Assembly (NCBI GenBank): GCA_031550915.1
Contig: JAVBOF010000074.1
Span: 1-13,511 of the forward strand
Direction of reading: 5' to 3'
From: JAVBOF01 sp031550915
GTDB lineage: Bacteria; Bacillota; Clostridia; Christensenellales; MGBC116941
Length of the DNA stretch: 13,511 bases
Positions 1 to 7,577 of the stretch are shown piece after piece. How positions within the stretch are numbered: position 1 is the first letter of the stretch; each line of letters opens with the position of its first letter. A program made the position numbers and the translations under genes. A model generated the notes under the pieces. That model was not told where the DNA came from and made no database searches. It saw nothing but the letters and a program-made list of their open reading frames with translations.

Positions 1-144
1 TATCTTGGAATAGATCCGTTTTTAATGCAGAGTCGTTTTGTCTGCAAAAACTTGCAAAACGGCATCAACTGTAATATTATTAACGGGAATTGGGGAAAGA
101 ATAATAACGAAAGTCTCAGTGTTGTCTATATGTCATTTGAGTAA
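1..144 (+). CDS. 3' end of an unrecognised gene (partial at left edge)
   Basis: Reading frame 1 is open from the first base of the window to a TAA at 142-144, giving 47 residues with the 5' part outside the window. The fragment is rich in Asn and ends in a short hydrophobic strand (SVVYMSF), as in the last beta-strand of a compact domain. I do not recognise the family. The stop lies 27 bases before gap, close enough for co-transcription, and I see no convincing promoter in the gap between them. An open frame of this length can occur by chance, so the call is tentative. A longer upstream sequence would settle it. Confidence 0.4.
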   Translation, partial: YLGIDPFLMQSRFVCKNLQNGINCNIINGNWGKNNNESLSVVYMSFE

Positions 145-171
145 GTTTATATAAAATTTGGAGGTAATAGC

Positions 172-1182
172 ATGGCGATTAAAGTTGGTATCAACGGTTT
201 TGGCAGGATAGGCAGATTGGTTATGCGCGCGTCTATCGAAAAGAAAGATTTAGACGTAGTAGCAATCAACGATCCGTTTATCGATCTGGACTACATGGTG
301 TATATGATGAAATATGACAGTGTCCATGGCAGATTCAAAGGCACTATCGAAACAAAGGACGGCAAGCTAGTTGTAAACGGCAAGCCCATATTCGTCTATA
401 GCTGCATGAATCCCGAGGAAATACCATGGAGTGAATCCGGTTCTGATTATGTAGTTGAATCCACCGGAGTATTTACAACTATTGACAAAGCGAGCGCTCA
501 TTTCAAGGGCGGCGCAAAGAAGGTCATAATCTCCGCTCCATCAGCTGATGCGCCCATGTTTGTTATGGGCGTAAACAACAAGACATATACTAAAGATATG
601 AATGTCGTATCCAATGCGAGCTGTACTACGAACTGTCTTGCACCGCTTGCAAAGGTCATACATGACAACTTTGGCATAGAAGAAGGCCTAATGACGACCG
701 TACATGCGACGACCGCAACGCAAAAAACCGTAGACGGCCCCTCAAAGAAGGATTGGCGCGGCGGGCGCGGCGCTGGAAACAATATAATACCAAGTTCTAC
801 CGGCGCGGCAAAAGCTGTCGGAAAGGTCATTCCCGATCTTAACGGCAAATTGACAGGCATGTCTATACGTGTACCTTTAGCTGATGTCTCAGTCGTAGAC
901 CTTACCTGCAGGCTGAAAAACGGCGCGAGCTATGATGAGATAAAGGCTGCTGTCAAAAAAGCAGCTGAAGGTGAATTGAAGGGGATATTGGAATATACCG
1001 AGGATCTCGTTGTATCCTCCGATTTCATTGGCGACGCCCATACGTCCATCTTTGACGCGGAAGCGGGAATACCACTTAACGATAAGTTTGTAAAGCTGGT
1101 AGCCTGGTATGACAACGAGTGGGGCTACAGTAACAAAGTCTGCGACTTGATAGCATACATGGCTGGCGTTGACGGAAAGTAA
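172..1182 (+). CDS. gap: Glyceraldehyde-3-phosphate dehydrogenase, type I (GAPDH)
   Basis: Cytosolic glycolytic enzyme that converts glyceraldehyde-3-phosphate, NAD+ and phosphate to 1,3-bisphosphoglycerate. The 336-residue length is normal. The NAD-binding Rossmann motif GINGFGRIGR lies at residues 6-15. Asp34 in AINDP fits NAD preference. The catalytic Cys151 sits in SNASCTTNC with its partner His178 (TTVHA), and Arg233 lies in the phosphate-site strand. The C-terminus carries the typical WYDNEWGYSN block. The start is fixed by GGAGG at 160-164, seven bases before ATG. Residues such as AINDPFIDLDYMVYM and SADAPMFVMGVN match the GapC/GapA class seen in eukaryotes and enterobacteria more than the usual clostridial GapC as I recall it. 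Leu236 replaces the usual Thr of the RVPT strand. A strong terminator follows, so the transcript ends here. Confidence 0.98.
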   Translation: MAIKVGINGFGRIGRLVMRASIEKKDLDVVAINDPFIDLDYMVYMMKYDSVHGRFKGTIETKDGKLVVNGKPIFVYSCMNPEEIPWSESGSDYVVESTGVFTTIDKASAHFKGGAKKVIISAPSADAPMFVMGVNNKTYTKDMNVVSNASCTTNCLAPLAKVIHDNFGIEEGLMTTVHATTATQKTVDGPSKKDWRGGRGAGNNIIPSSTGAAKAVGKVIPDLNGKLTGMSIRVPLADVSVVDLTCRLKNGASYDEIKAAVKKAAEGELKGILEYTEDLVVSSDFIGDAHTSIFDAEAGIPLNDKFVKLVAWYDNEWGYSNKVCDLIAYMAGVDGK

Positions 1183-1202
1183 ACAACTAAAAAGCATTTT
1201 TC

Positions 1203-1236
1203 AAACATCCTGTGCGTAATATGCACAGGATGTTTT
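1203..1236 (+). terminator. Rho-independent terminator of gap
   Basis: A perfect 13-base-pair stem (1203-1215 with 1223-1235) closes a 7-base loop and ends in TTTT. It lies 21 bases after the gap stop codon. The GC core is CATCCTGTGC/GCACAGGATG. Confidence 0.92.
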
Positions 1237-1277
1237 ACTATGGCGGCATATAAAATACACGGCCCAAAGACCGTTTC

Positions 1278-1306
1278 TTGACACAAAAAGCCATTAAATA
1301 TAAAAT
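1278..1306 (+). promoter_or_regulatory. Sigma-A-type promoter of the SGNH-like gene
   Basis: A perfect -35 box TTGACA at 1278-1283 is followed, after exactly 17 bases, by TAAAAT at 1301-1306 (5 of 6 consensus bases). Transcription would start near 1313, leaving a leader of about 20 bases that contains GGGAG at 1319-1323. The -35 TTG is also an in-frame start codon for the downstream gene, which can mislead start prediction. Confidence 0.8.
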
Positions 1307-1331
1307 TGTTATATCATTGGGAGTAAGTGAT

Positions 1332-2669
1332 ATGAAAGTTCCAAAACGTAGAATAATAAAGATCATAGGCTTTATCGCGGTTTTTTTGGCTTTGAACGCC
1401 CTCGCCGCTTTTTTAGTTACGCCAGCTGAATACTACATCTGGCCGATAGTAAAGGACAGGATCGTAAATCAGGGCAAAATAGATACGATATTTATCGGAG
1501 CATCCCGTGCATACCGCGCATTTAGGCCATCGGTTTTTGACAAAGAGCTTCAGTGCGTATCCTTCAATGCCGGTTCACAAGCGCAAACTATCTGGGGCTC
1601 CGATTATTATATTAAGGACTTTGTCAGTACTAACCCTATAAAGACCGTCGTTTTTGAATGTTCCTACACAAGGTTTGATAAATCCGATCAAACGAGTTTT
1701 CTGGCGGATGAATTATTGTACGAGCGTTTAATAAACCCCTGGTTGAAAGCAAGATTCTTTTTCGAGAAGTTTAACACCGACGAATATTTGGGGGCATTAT
1801 CAAAAGCGCATCTTTTCAAGGATAACTACAAGTTCGATATCATTAAAACGGTATTAAGGAAAAAAAGGATCGCTTTTAGCGGGATCGACCCCGAAACTAT
1901 GGAAACAAATAAAACCATATATGATGGAAAGGGCTTTTTGTTTAACGGTTTCAAGAAATCGAACGGCACTTTTGGTGTTTTCAGACCTGCTGTCTGGGAT
2001 AGTACTGAAGAAAATAAAGCATTTATCAGTTACAGGTATTTAAAACAGATGATAGAATATTGCAAAGACAGAGATATCGATTTTATACTGGTTTCCGCAC
2101 CAGTGCCGAATGCTTATCTGCAGATGGTCGGCGAGGATGAATACAATGATATACACGGCTTCTTTGCAGATATCGCGAAGGAATATGATATACCGTATTA
2201 TGACTTTAATTTGGCTAAATTTAAGGTGTCCGATCTAAAAGATGAGAACTTTATGGATAAACACCACCTCAACGGATACGGCTCGACCAAGTTTAGTGCG
2301 CTATGTGCCCAAATAATGCGGGACGCCAAGGATGGTGCGGATATTTCCAAATATTTCTACGATTCATTTGCCGATTTAGAGAATGATATCGACTTTGTAT
2401 GTGCTGCATCCATTTTTGCGGAAAAGAACGCATCAAATACAGTAGATATGCGTGCTGAAGCCGCTATGCCCAGCCACGTCAAGGCGGAATACCGTTTCCT
2501 TGCAAAGGCAAAAGGCGAGCAAGGCTTTACCGTGATACGTGATTATTCGCCTGAAACATCGTTCAACTGGACACCCGGCGAAAGCAAGGCTTATACTTTG
2601 CGCGTAGAAGCCCGCGCAATTAATTCCAACGGAGACAGAGAGGCCGCAGGGGAAATAAAGTTAAAATAA
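1332..2669 (+). CDS. Membrane-anchored SGNH/GDSL-like hydrolase or acyltransferase, probable Ig-like C-terminal domain
   Basis: A 445-residue protein with a basic N-terminus and one transmembrane anchor (about residues 8-29), so the rest probably lies outside the membrane. The SGNH-like fold is suggested by a strand ending in FIGASR (55-59, candidate nucleophile Ser58), a FNAGSQ turn (79-83), and DKHHLNGYG at 309-317 with the Asp309-x-x-His312 pair typical of the family's last block. Proteins of this layout (DltD- or AlgJ-like) often add or remove acyl groups on cell-surface polymers; that role is inference. Residues about 383-445 (RDYSPETSFNWTP, then YTLRVEARAINS) resemble the triple-tyrosine (Y_Y_Y) beta-sandwich repeat. 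ATG 1332 was chosen because GGGAG lies eight bases upstream; the earlier in-frame TTG at 1278 falls in the promoter. The gene appears monocistronic. Confidence 0.75.
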   Translation: MKVPKRRIIKIIGFIAVFLALNALAAFLVTPAEYYIWPIVKDRIVNQGKIDTIFIGASRAYRAFRPSVFDKELQCVSFNAGSQAQTIWGSDYYIKDFVSTNPIKTVVFECSYTRFDKSDQTSFLADELLYERLINPWLKARFFFEKFNTDEYLGALSKAHLFKDNYKFDIIKTVLRKKRIAFSGIDPETMETNKTIYDGKGFLFNGFKKSNGTFGVFRPAVWDSTEENKAFISYRYLKQMIEYCKDRDIDFILVSAPVPNAYLQMVGEDEYNDIHGFFADIAKEYDIPYYDFNLAKFKVSDLKDENFMDKHHLNGYGSTKFSALCAQIMRDAKDGADISKYFYDSFADLENDIDFVCAASIFAEKNASNTVDMRAEAAMPSHVKAEYRFLAKAKGEQGFTVIRDYSPETSFNWTPGESKAYTLRVEARAINSNGDREAAGEIKLK

Positions 2670-2722
2670 GGTATTCCGTCCCATCAGTACTATTCGGTAA
2701 TTAAAAAGCTTAAAAGAAATAT

Positions 2723-2758
2723 AGGCATTGTATGCAAAATACGTATACAATGCCTTTT
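2723..2758. terminator. Bidirectional terminator between convergent genes
   Basis: A 13-base-pair stem with one G-T pair (2723-2735 with 2743-2755) and a 7-base loop carries TTTT on the + strand. On the - strand it is followed by a looser T-rich stretch. It lies between the stop codons of the SGNH-like gene and gatB, so it can serve both transcripts, best on the + strand. Confidence 0.85.
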
Positions 2759-2792
2759 GGTTCTGTCGGCGGTTTCTATAACAGCTTATGGC

Positions 2793-4217
2793 TTATAAGG
2801 TAAGTTTATCTATTAGCAGTTCATTTATTTTAACTGGATTTCCTTTTCCCTTTGTCTGCTTCATACACAGTCCAACCAAGTACTTTAGCGCCGCCGCCTT
2901 ACCGCTCCTGTAATCCTCGACCGATTTAGGGTTCTCGGCAATGATCTTCAAAACAGTCTCTTCCAAGACGCCTTCATCATTCAGCTGCATCAAGCCTCCA
3001 TCTTTAACGATATCCGAAGGCATACCGCCCGTCTCAAATGCGGTCATAAATACTTGCTTTCCAACTCCGCTGCTTATCTTCCCGCTTTCGATCAATTCCA
3101 GCAAATCGGCTATATGATGTGGTTTGATTCGTATATCTTCAATCTCCATACCGCTTTGCTTTAAGCATTCCTGCAATACGCCCATCAACAGATTGCTGAC
3201 GCCTTTAGCATTGCAGCCCTGATTTACGCTCGATTCAAAAAGCTCCGCGAGGGCTCTGCTGCCGGACATCTGAAAGGCATCATATTCATTCAGGCCATAT
3301 TTATCTATATATATTTGTTTGCGTTCGTCTGGCAGAACCGGCAATGCACATCTCAGTTCCGCAATATGCGATTCCGAAAGCTCTATTTCGATAAGATCGG
3401 GTTCCGGAAAGTATCTGTAATCATGCGAATATTCCTTATCACGCAACGGATGCAGCGAACCGTTTGTATCATCATAGCGTAATGTCTGTTGCAAAACCTC
3501 TCCACCGCTATCCAAAATACCCGCCTGGCGGTCGATTTCGGCCTCAATACAGCCGACTATGGATCTAAACGAATTCAAATTCTTCGTTTCCGTCCTTGTG
3601 CCAAGTTTTTCCTGGCCCTTTTTCTTTAGCGAAATGTTTACATCGCACCTCAGCGAACCCTCTTGCATCTTACAATCGGACACCCCAGTATATTCGCATA
3701 TGGCCTTTATCTTCTCAACAAATGAGCGCGCCTCTTGCGCCGAAGATATATCCGGCTCTGTCACGAGTTCCAAAAGAGGTATGCAGCAGCGGTTCATATC
3801 CACGCATGTATATCCATCCATATGATTTAGTTTGCCCGCATCCTCTTCCAGATGGATACGCAATATTCTTACCCTTTTCGTACCCGCTTCGGTCTTAATA
3901 TCTACATGGCCATTTGAGCATATCGGAGCGTCAAACTGAGAGATCTGGTAACCCTTCGGGAGGTCTGGATAGAAATAGTTCTTCCTGTCCATCTTGCTAA
4001 AGTGCGCCAAAGTGCAGTTGACAGCAAGCCCAAGCGTTGCCGCGTAGTCAACCGCCTTCCTGTTCATTACGGGCAAAGCTCCCGGCATTCCTGTACAAAC
4101 AGGGCAGCACTGGGTATTCGGCTCCGCTGCAAATTTTGTTGAACATGCGCAAAACAACTTGCTTTCAGTTGCCAGCTCTATATGTATCTCCAAACCTATA
4201 ACTACATCATAATCCAT
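2793..4217 (-). CDS. gatB: Asp-tRNA(Asn)/Glu-tRNA(Gln) amidotransferase subunit B
   Basis: GatB binds the mischarged tRNA and activates its Asp or Glu side chain with ATP. It works with GatA, which supplies ammonia, and GatC, to make Asn-tRNA(Asn) or Gln-tRNA(Gln). The N-terminus VIGLEIHIEL is diagnostic. The zinc-site cysteines are present (Cys23 and Cys25 in FCAC, Cys38 and Cys41 in CCPVC), followed by TGMPGALPVMN. GSLRCDVNIS and the C-terminal YqeY-like tail domain are also intact. Length is 474 residues, as usual for the family. An ATG four codons earlier (4229) would overlap gatA by 11 bases. ATG 4217 is preferred because it gives the family-typical N-terminus and has GGTGA just upstream; its first base is next to the gatA stop. 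It is the last gene of gatCAB, ahead of the terminator at 2723-2758. Confidence 0.97.
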   Translation of the reverse strand: MDYDVVIGLEIHIELATESKLFCACSTKFAAEPNTQCCPVCTGMPGALPVMNRKAVDYAATLGLAVNCTLAHFSKMDRKNYFYPDLPKGYQISQFDAPICSNGHVDIKTEAGTKRVRILRIHLEEDAGKLNHMDGYTCVDMNRCCIPLLELVTEPDISSAQEARSFVEKIKAICEYTGVSDCKMQEGSLRCDVNISLKKKGQEKLGTRTETKNLNSFRSIVGCIEAEIDRQAGILDSGGEVLQQTLRYDDTNGSLHPLRDKEYSHDYRYFPEPDLIEIELSESHIAELRCALPVLPDERKQIYIDKYGLNEYDAFQMSGSRALAELFESSVNQGCNAKGVSNLLMGVLQECLKQSGMEIEDIRIKPHHIADLLELIESGKISSGVGKQVFMTAFETGGMPSDIVKDGGLMQLNDEGVLEETVLKIIAENPKSVEDYRSGKAAALKYLVGLCMKQTKGKGNPVKINELLIDKLTL

Positions 4218-4218
4218 T

Positions 4219-5676
4219 TCATTCACCATTAGCCATGCCGGGCCTTATGCCCTTAAAACCGCTTATGCTTTCATAGCCCGAAGCCATCTCAAATAATTCA
4301 GATTCACCAAATGCCTTTCCGATAAACTGGATGCTGACCGGCATGCCTCCAATAAATCCGCATGGAACGCTTACCGCAGGCAAGCCGGCGATATTGACCG
4401 AGACCGTGTATATATCGTTCAAATACATCTCAGTCGGATCGACCTGCGGTTTCCCCAGCTTAAACGCAGGCGTAGGAGTGACAGGCGAAAGTATGCAGTC
4501 GCAGTATTCAAAAGCTTTCCGAAAATCCCCGCGGATCAAGGTGCGAAGCTTAAGCGCTTTATTATAATAGGCATCGTAGTATCCCGAACTTAGAACAAAC
4601 GTTCCTAGCATTATCCTTCTTTGCACCTCCGCGCCAAACCCCTCGCTGCGGGAAAGGACATACATATCCTCAAGGCTTTCCGCCTTTGCCCTGTATCCAT
4701 ATTTTACGCCGTCAAACCTCGCAAGGTTTGCACTTGCTTCCGCGCAAGCGATGATATAATACGCGGCGAGGCTCTTATCTATACCCGGCAGAGAGATCTC
4801 AACGATCTCGACACCGTTCTTCTGCAATGTTTCGGCGGCATTTAGTACACTTTTTTTCATATCGGCATTCAAGCCTTTCAGGTATTCCTTTGGTAAACCC
4901 ACTTTCTTGCCGCATATATCCCTTCCAATGCTTTCGGAATAATTCGGATGAATAATGTCCGCGCTGGTAGAGTCCTTCGTATCATAGCCGCTGATGACGT
5001 CCATGACTTCTGCCGCGTCCTCAACACATGAAGCCAATACCCCTATTTGGTCTAACGATGACGCGTAGGCTACAGCGCCATATCGCGAAACGACTCCGTA
5101 TGTCGGCTTGACGCCAATCGTCCCACAGAAAGCAGCAGGCTGGCGGATAGAACCGCCGGTATCCGTGCCCAAGGCAGCGGGTACGGTGCCAAGCGCAACA
5201 GCGGCTGCGCTTCCACCGCTGGAGCCACCGCAAGTACGCTCCGCGTCCCATGGGTTACATGTTTTTTTGAAGAAGGATGTTTCGGTAGAGCTTCCCATAG
5301 CAAATTCGTCTAGATTTGTCTTTCCGACTATTACCGCGCCGTTTGCCTTAAGCTTCTCTATTACTGTCGCGTCATACGGGGAAACAAAGTTTTCGAGCAT
5401 CTTGCTTGCGCAGGTTGTGCGGATCCCTTTTGTCATTATATTGTCCTTAATGGCGATAGGGATGCCGCAAAGCGGTGGCGCATCGCCGCTATCCAGCATT
5501 TTTTGAGCCTGCCTGGCCATTTGCAGCGCTTGCTCCTGGCATACAGATATATACGCGCCTATACAGGCATCGAGTGTATTTATTCTGTCCAAACAACCTT
5601 CCGCTAACTCGCGGGCTGATATCTCGCGCTTTCTAAGCAAATCCCCTAGCTGTTTAATATTTTTGTTGAATATCAT
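4219..5676 (-). CDS. gatA: Asp-tRNA(Asn)/Glu-tRNA(Gln) amidotransferase subunit A (glutamine amidase)
   Basis: GatA hydrolyses glutamine and passes the ammonia through a channel to GatB. It is an amidase-signature enzyme, and the Ser-cisSer-Lys triad is visible: Lys77 (IAIKDN), Ser152 in the GGSSGGSAAA loop, and nucleophile Ser176 in DTGGSIRQPA. The spacings of 75 and 24 residues match the triad of the Staphylococcus enzyme (Lys79, Ser154, Ser178). Length is 485 residues, normal for the family. The ATG overlaps the gatC stop as ATGA (5673-5676), the usual arrangement for translational coupling. The gene ends one base before the chosen gatB start. No defects are seen. Confidence 0.98.
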   Translation of the reverse strand: MIFNKNIKQLGDLLRKREISARELAEGCLDRINTLDACIGAYISVCQEQALQMARQAQKMLDSGDAPPLCGIPIAIKDNIMTKGIRTTCASKMLENFVSPYDATVIEKLKANGAVIVGKTNLDEFAMGSSTETSFFKKTCNPWDAERTCGGSSGGSAAAVALGTVPAALGTDTGGSIRQPAAFCGTIGVKPTYGVVSRYGAVAYASSLDQIGVLASCVEDAAEVMDVISGYDTKDSTSADIIHPNYSESIGRDICGKKVGLPKEYLKGLNADMKKSVLNAAETLQKNGVEIVEISLPGIDKSLAAYYIIACAEASANLARFDGVKYGYRAKAESLEDMYVLSRSEGFGAEVQRRIMLGTFVLSSGYYDAYYNKALKLRTLIRGDFRKAFEYCDCILSPVTPTPAFKLGKPQVDPTEMYLNDIYTVSVNIAGLPAVSVPCGFIGGMPVSIQFIGKAFGESELFEMASGYESISGFKGIRPGMANGE

Positions 5677-5969
5677 TTTGACCCCTGTATCACCGTTGGT
5701 ACTTTTATATATTCGCCGTTTACGTCGGGCGCATTTTTGAGAAGATCCTCCCTTGGCATCGAGTGAGCCATTACATCTTCCCTGGTAATATTGCGCGCCT
5801 CAAATATCTGCGTAGTCGGCGCCACATCTTTCAATTCTACGCCATCTAAAGTTTGCGCAAAGTCTATCATTTTCTGCATGGAAGCAATGATTTCATCGCG
5901 CTGTTCCGGATATATCTTTAATTTTGACAGCGAAGCTATGTGCTCCAGCATTGCGTGGTCCAGTTTCAT
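5673..5969 (-). CDS. gatC: Asp-tRNA(Asn)/Glu-tRNA(Gln) amidotransferase subunit C
   Basis: A small helical subunit that wraps around GatA and stabilises the GatA-GatB complex. The N-terminal signature HIASLSKLKI and the downstream region DGVELKDVAPT are typical, as is a C-terminal strand ending in VPTVIQ. Length is 98 residues from ATG 5969. An ATG five codons earlier (5984) has no ribosome binding site, whereas AAAGG precedes 5969 at suitable spacing; homologues also start near this point. It is the first gene of the gatCAB operon, driven by the promoter at 6017-6045, and overlaps gatA by four bases. The complex implies that this organism makes Gln-tRNA(Gln), Asn-tRNA(Asn) or both by the indirect transamidation route. 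Confidence 0.95.
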   Translation of the reverse strand: MKLDHAMLEHIASLSKLKIYPEQRDEIIASMQKMIDFAQTLDGVELKDVAPTTQIFEARNITREDVMAHSMPREDLLKNAPDVNGEYIKVPTVIQGSK

Positions 5970-6016
5970 ACGCTTGCCTTTCATGTAACAATTTTTTAGT
6001 CATTTATGCCAGAACT

Positions 6017-6045
6017 ATTCTAACATCATTTAAAATTAGTATCAA
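6017..6045 (-). promoter_or_regulatory. Promoter of the gatCAB operon
   Basis: On the - strand, TTGATA (6040-6045, 5 of 6 consensus) is followed after 17 bases by TAGAAT (6017-6022, 5 of 6). A TG one base before the -10 box gives an extended -10. The start site would be near 6010, with a leader of about 40 bases. No T-box or other long leader structure fits this short space. Confidence 0.75.
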
Positions 6046-6071
6046 TAAAATCCTTGCTGTGCTTTTTACAC

Positions 6072-6113
6072 AAAACAGCCGCATTGAGATCAATTGCTCC
6101 TGCGGCGGTTTTT
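6072..6113 (-). terminator. Terminator downstream of yitT
   Basis: The arms 6072-6083 and 6101-6112 pair over 12 positions with one A-G mismatch (GCCGCA/TGCGGC core). The 17-base loop can itself fold as ATTGA/TCAAT. On the - strand the stem ends in TTTT; on the + strand in TTTTT. It sits between yitT and the gat promoter, so it insulates the two units. Confidence 0.75.
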
Positions 6114-6163
6114 CCATGATATCATGCCAAATGTTTACCGGTATGTTACTGCATAGACCGTTT

Positions 6164-7003
6164 TTAATCCAGTTGAGCGAATCCCTCGCCCATGACTTCG
6201 CGGGCATCTGCCTTTATCAAAAAAGCATGCCTGTCTATATCCTTGACTAAACTCTGCAGCGTAGCGGATTCGGAAGCCCCCTGAACAACGCACAGAAGGG
6301 TATGACCACTTGTACCGGTATACATGCCCCTGCTTCCCAGCGAAGTCACCCCCCGCGAAAGTTTCTCCATTATAGTCTGAGCAATTTTTTCATGCTCGCG
6401 CGATATGATGAAAAAAGCCTTTGCGTTATTAAACCCGGATACCACAAGATCGATGATTTGGGTGGATATAAATACGGCCGCCAGCGAATACAGCGCCTTT
6501 TCCGGACTGATAAATATACCCGATGCTACTATGACGAAAAAATCAACAGCAAAGATAAGCCTGCCGACGCCAAAATGCTTAAACCGTAACTTTAGCAGTC
6601 TTGCCATTAGATCGGAGCCGCCCGTTGTACTGTTTACCTTTAATACTATCCCCAAACCGAGCCCCAGGACCAGTCCTCCATATACGCAGCTAATTATCGG
6701 ATCAGACGTTATTTTCATCTCCGGAATTATACCGAGGAAAAGCGAAAACAATGCCGTCGCAATGACCGATTTTACGCTGAACCACCCGCCTAGAAGCTTT
6801 ATAGCAATTATTGCAAGCGGCAGGTTCATAACGGCGACAACTATCCCGATTGGAAATCCCAGGCGTATATGCAAAATCGTAGCTATTCCACTGAACCCGC
6901 CCGAGGATATTTCCGCTGGTACAAGAAAAAAATTGATGGCGCATGCAGCTATGGCCGCGCCAACAATAATAAACAATAATTCTTTTAAGTATTTTCTTTT
7001 CAA
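6164..7003 (-). CDS. YitT family integral membrane protein (DUF161 plus DUF2179)
   Basis: A 279-residue membrane protein of unknown transport or regulatory function. Hydrophobic helices lie at about 8-28, 52-72, 78-94, 103-123, 148-166 and 171-190. The two family hallmark turns are present: FLVPAEISSGGFSGIAT (26-42) and NSTTGGSDLMARLL (124-137). Residues about 195-275 form the soluble C-terminal DUF2179 domain (RGVTSLGSRGMYTG, then HTLLCVV). The start is a TTG at 7001-7003, fixed by GGAGG seven bases upstream; the nearby ATG at 7020 runs into a stop after six codons. The gene lies 54 bases after mazF, has a possible promoter of its own, and ends before the terminator at 6072-6113. Family assignment is firm. 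The biochemical role is not known from sequence. Confidence 0.92.
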   Translation of the reverse strand: MKRKYLKELLFIIVGAAIAACAINFFLVPAEISSGGFSGIATILHIRLGFPIGIVVAVMNLPLAIIAIKLLGGWFSVKSVIATALFSLFLGIIPEMKITSDPIISCVYGGLVLGLGLGIVLKVNSTTGGSDLMARLLKLRFKHFGVGRLIFAVDFFVIVASGIFISPEKALYSLAAVFISTQIIDLVVSGFNNAKAFFIISREHEKIAQTIMEKLSRGVTSLGSRGMYTGTSGHTLLCVVQGASESATLQSLVKDIDRHAFLIKADAREVMGEGFAQLD

Positions 7004-7032
7004 AGCAATACCTCCGCCATGAATATATATTT

Positions 7033-7061
7033 ATTCTATCCAATGGCGTCGATTATATCAG
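7033..7061 (-). promoter_or_regulatory. Possible promoter of yitT
   Basis: On the - strand, CTGATA (7056-7061, 4 of 6 consensus) and TAGAAT (7033-7038, 5 of 6) are 17 bases apart. The -35 box overlaps the mazF stop codon. The start site would be near 7026, about 23 bases before the yitT TTG. It may let yitT be expressed apart from mazF. Confidence 0.45.
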
Positions 7062-7399
7062 CAGCGCACATTAAAGCTTATCTGCAGCGCTTTATCCACT
7101 TCCTTCATTTTGACCGAATCCAAATGCCCGATTTTATCCGAAAGTCTCCGCTTATCTATCGTCCGTATCTGTTCCAGCATTATAATAGAATCCTTTGGCA
7201 AACCGTCACTATCCTCTATGCATATATGGGTCGGCTGCCCGGTTTTTTTATTTATTGATGTAATAGCCGCAACTATTATTGTCGGCGAATACCGGTTGCC
7301 TATATCATTCTGTATGACCAAAACCGGACGCTTTCCTCCCTGTTCCGATCCGAATACCGGATTAAGATCGCAATAAAAAATATCTCCTCTTTTTATCAT
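7058..7399 (-). CDS. mazF: MazF/PemK-type endoribonuclease (EndoA-like toxin)
   Basis: A 113-residue single-domain ribonuclease of the CcdB/PemK fold. Relatives such as Bacillus EndoA cut single-stranded mRNA at short sequences and stop growth unless held by an antitoxin. The sequence follows Bacillus EndoA closely through KRGDIFYCDLNPV, GSEQGGKRPVLVIQNDIGNRYSPT and MLEQIRTIDKRRL. The catalytic pair corresponds to Arg24 and Thr47, so activity is expected. Start: ATG 7397-7399 with AGGAG eight bases upstream. An in-frame TTG at 7441 would add 14 residues but has no support. In Bacillus the antitoxin gene lies directly upstream. Here the 231 bases before mazF contain no antitoxin-sized frame, and the next gene upstream encodes an anchored protein unlike MazE. 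The antitoxin must therefore be elsewhere or absent. Confidence 0.95.
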   Translation of the reverse strand: MIKRGDIFYCDLNPVFGSEQGGKRPVLVIQNDIGNRYSPTIIVAAITSINKKTGQPTHICIEDSDGLPKDSIIMLEQIRTIDKRRLSDKIGHLDSVKMKEVDKALQISFNVRC

Positions 7400-7459
7400 T
7401 AGGCTATCTCCTAGCTTTGGGTAAGAAACCTCATGAAACAACTTCGTCGATTATCTCTC

Positions 7460-7520
7460 CCCAATACATTTATATGTAAATTTACATATGTATGCGTCCC
7501 AATACATGATATGCCTAAAT
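7460..7520. promoter_or_regulatory. Palindrome flanked by direct repeats in the mazF leader
   Basis: An 18-base perfect palindrome, ATATGTAAATTTACATAT, lies at 7472-7489, about 75-90 bases upstream of the mazF start. The decamer CCCAATACAT occurs at 7460-7469 and again at 7498-7507, each followed by ATATG and TAAAT with small gaps (copies 7460-7481 and 7498-7520). The arrangement suggests a binding site for a dimeric regulator. I cannot name the regulator, and no clear -35/-10 pair is visible nearby. The rest of the 7400-7577 stretch shows no gene. Confidence 0.5.
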
Positions 7521-7577
7521 GCAAAAATGTGTACGAATCCGGATAAAAGATGCACGTTAAACTGGTACCGAACGATA

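Noticed and set aside
1278..1331. In-frame TTG start extending the SGNH-like protein by 18 residues
   Set aside because: The TTG is the first part of a perfect TTGACA -35 box with TAAAAT 17 bases on, and ATG 1332 has GGGAG at correct spacing in front of a normal membrane anchor.
6115..6126. Palindrome CATGATATCATG after yitT
   Set aside because: Short, AT-rich and between a stop codon and a clear terminator, so chance is the simplest explanation.
6405..7022. 205-codon + strand open frame opposite yitT
   Set aside because: Antisense to a recognisable YitT protein; no start signal and no protein-like hydrophobic pattern of its own.
7400..7577. Small frames that might encode a MazE-type antitoxin
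   Set aside because: The longest ATG frames on the - strand are 18 and 12 codons, with no antitoxin-like sequence.
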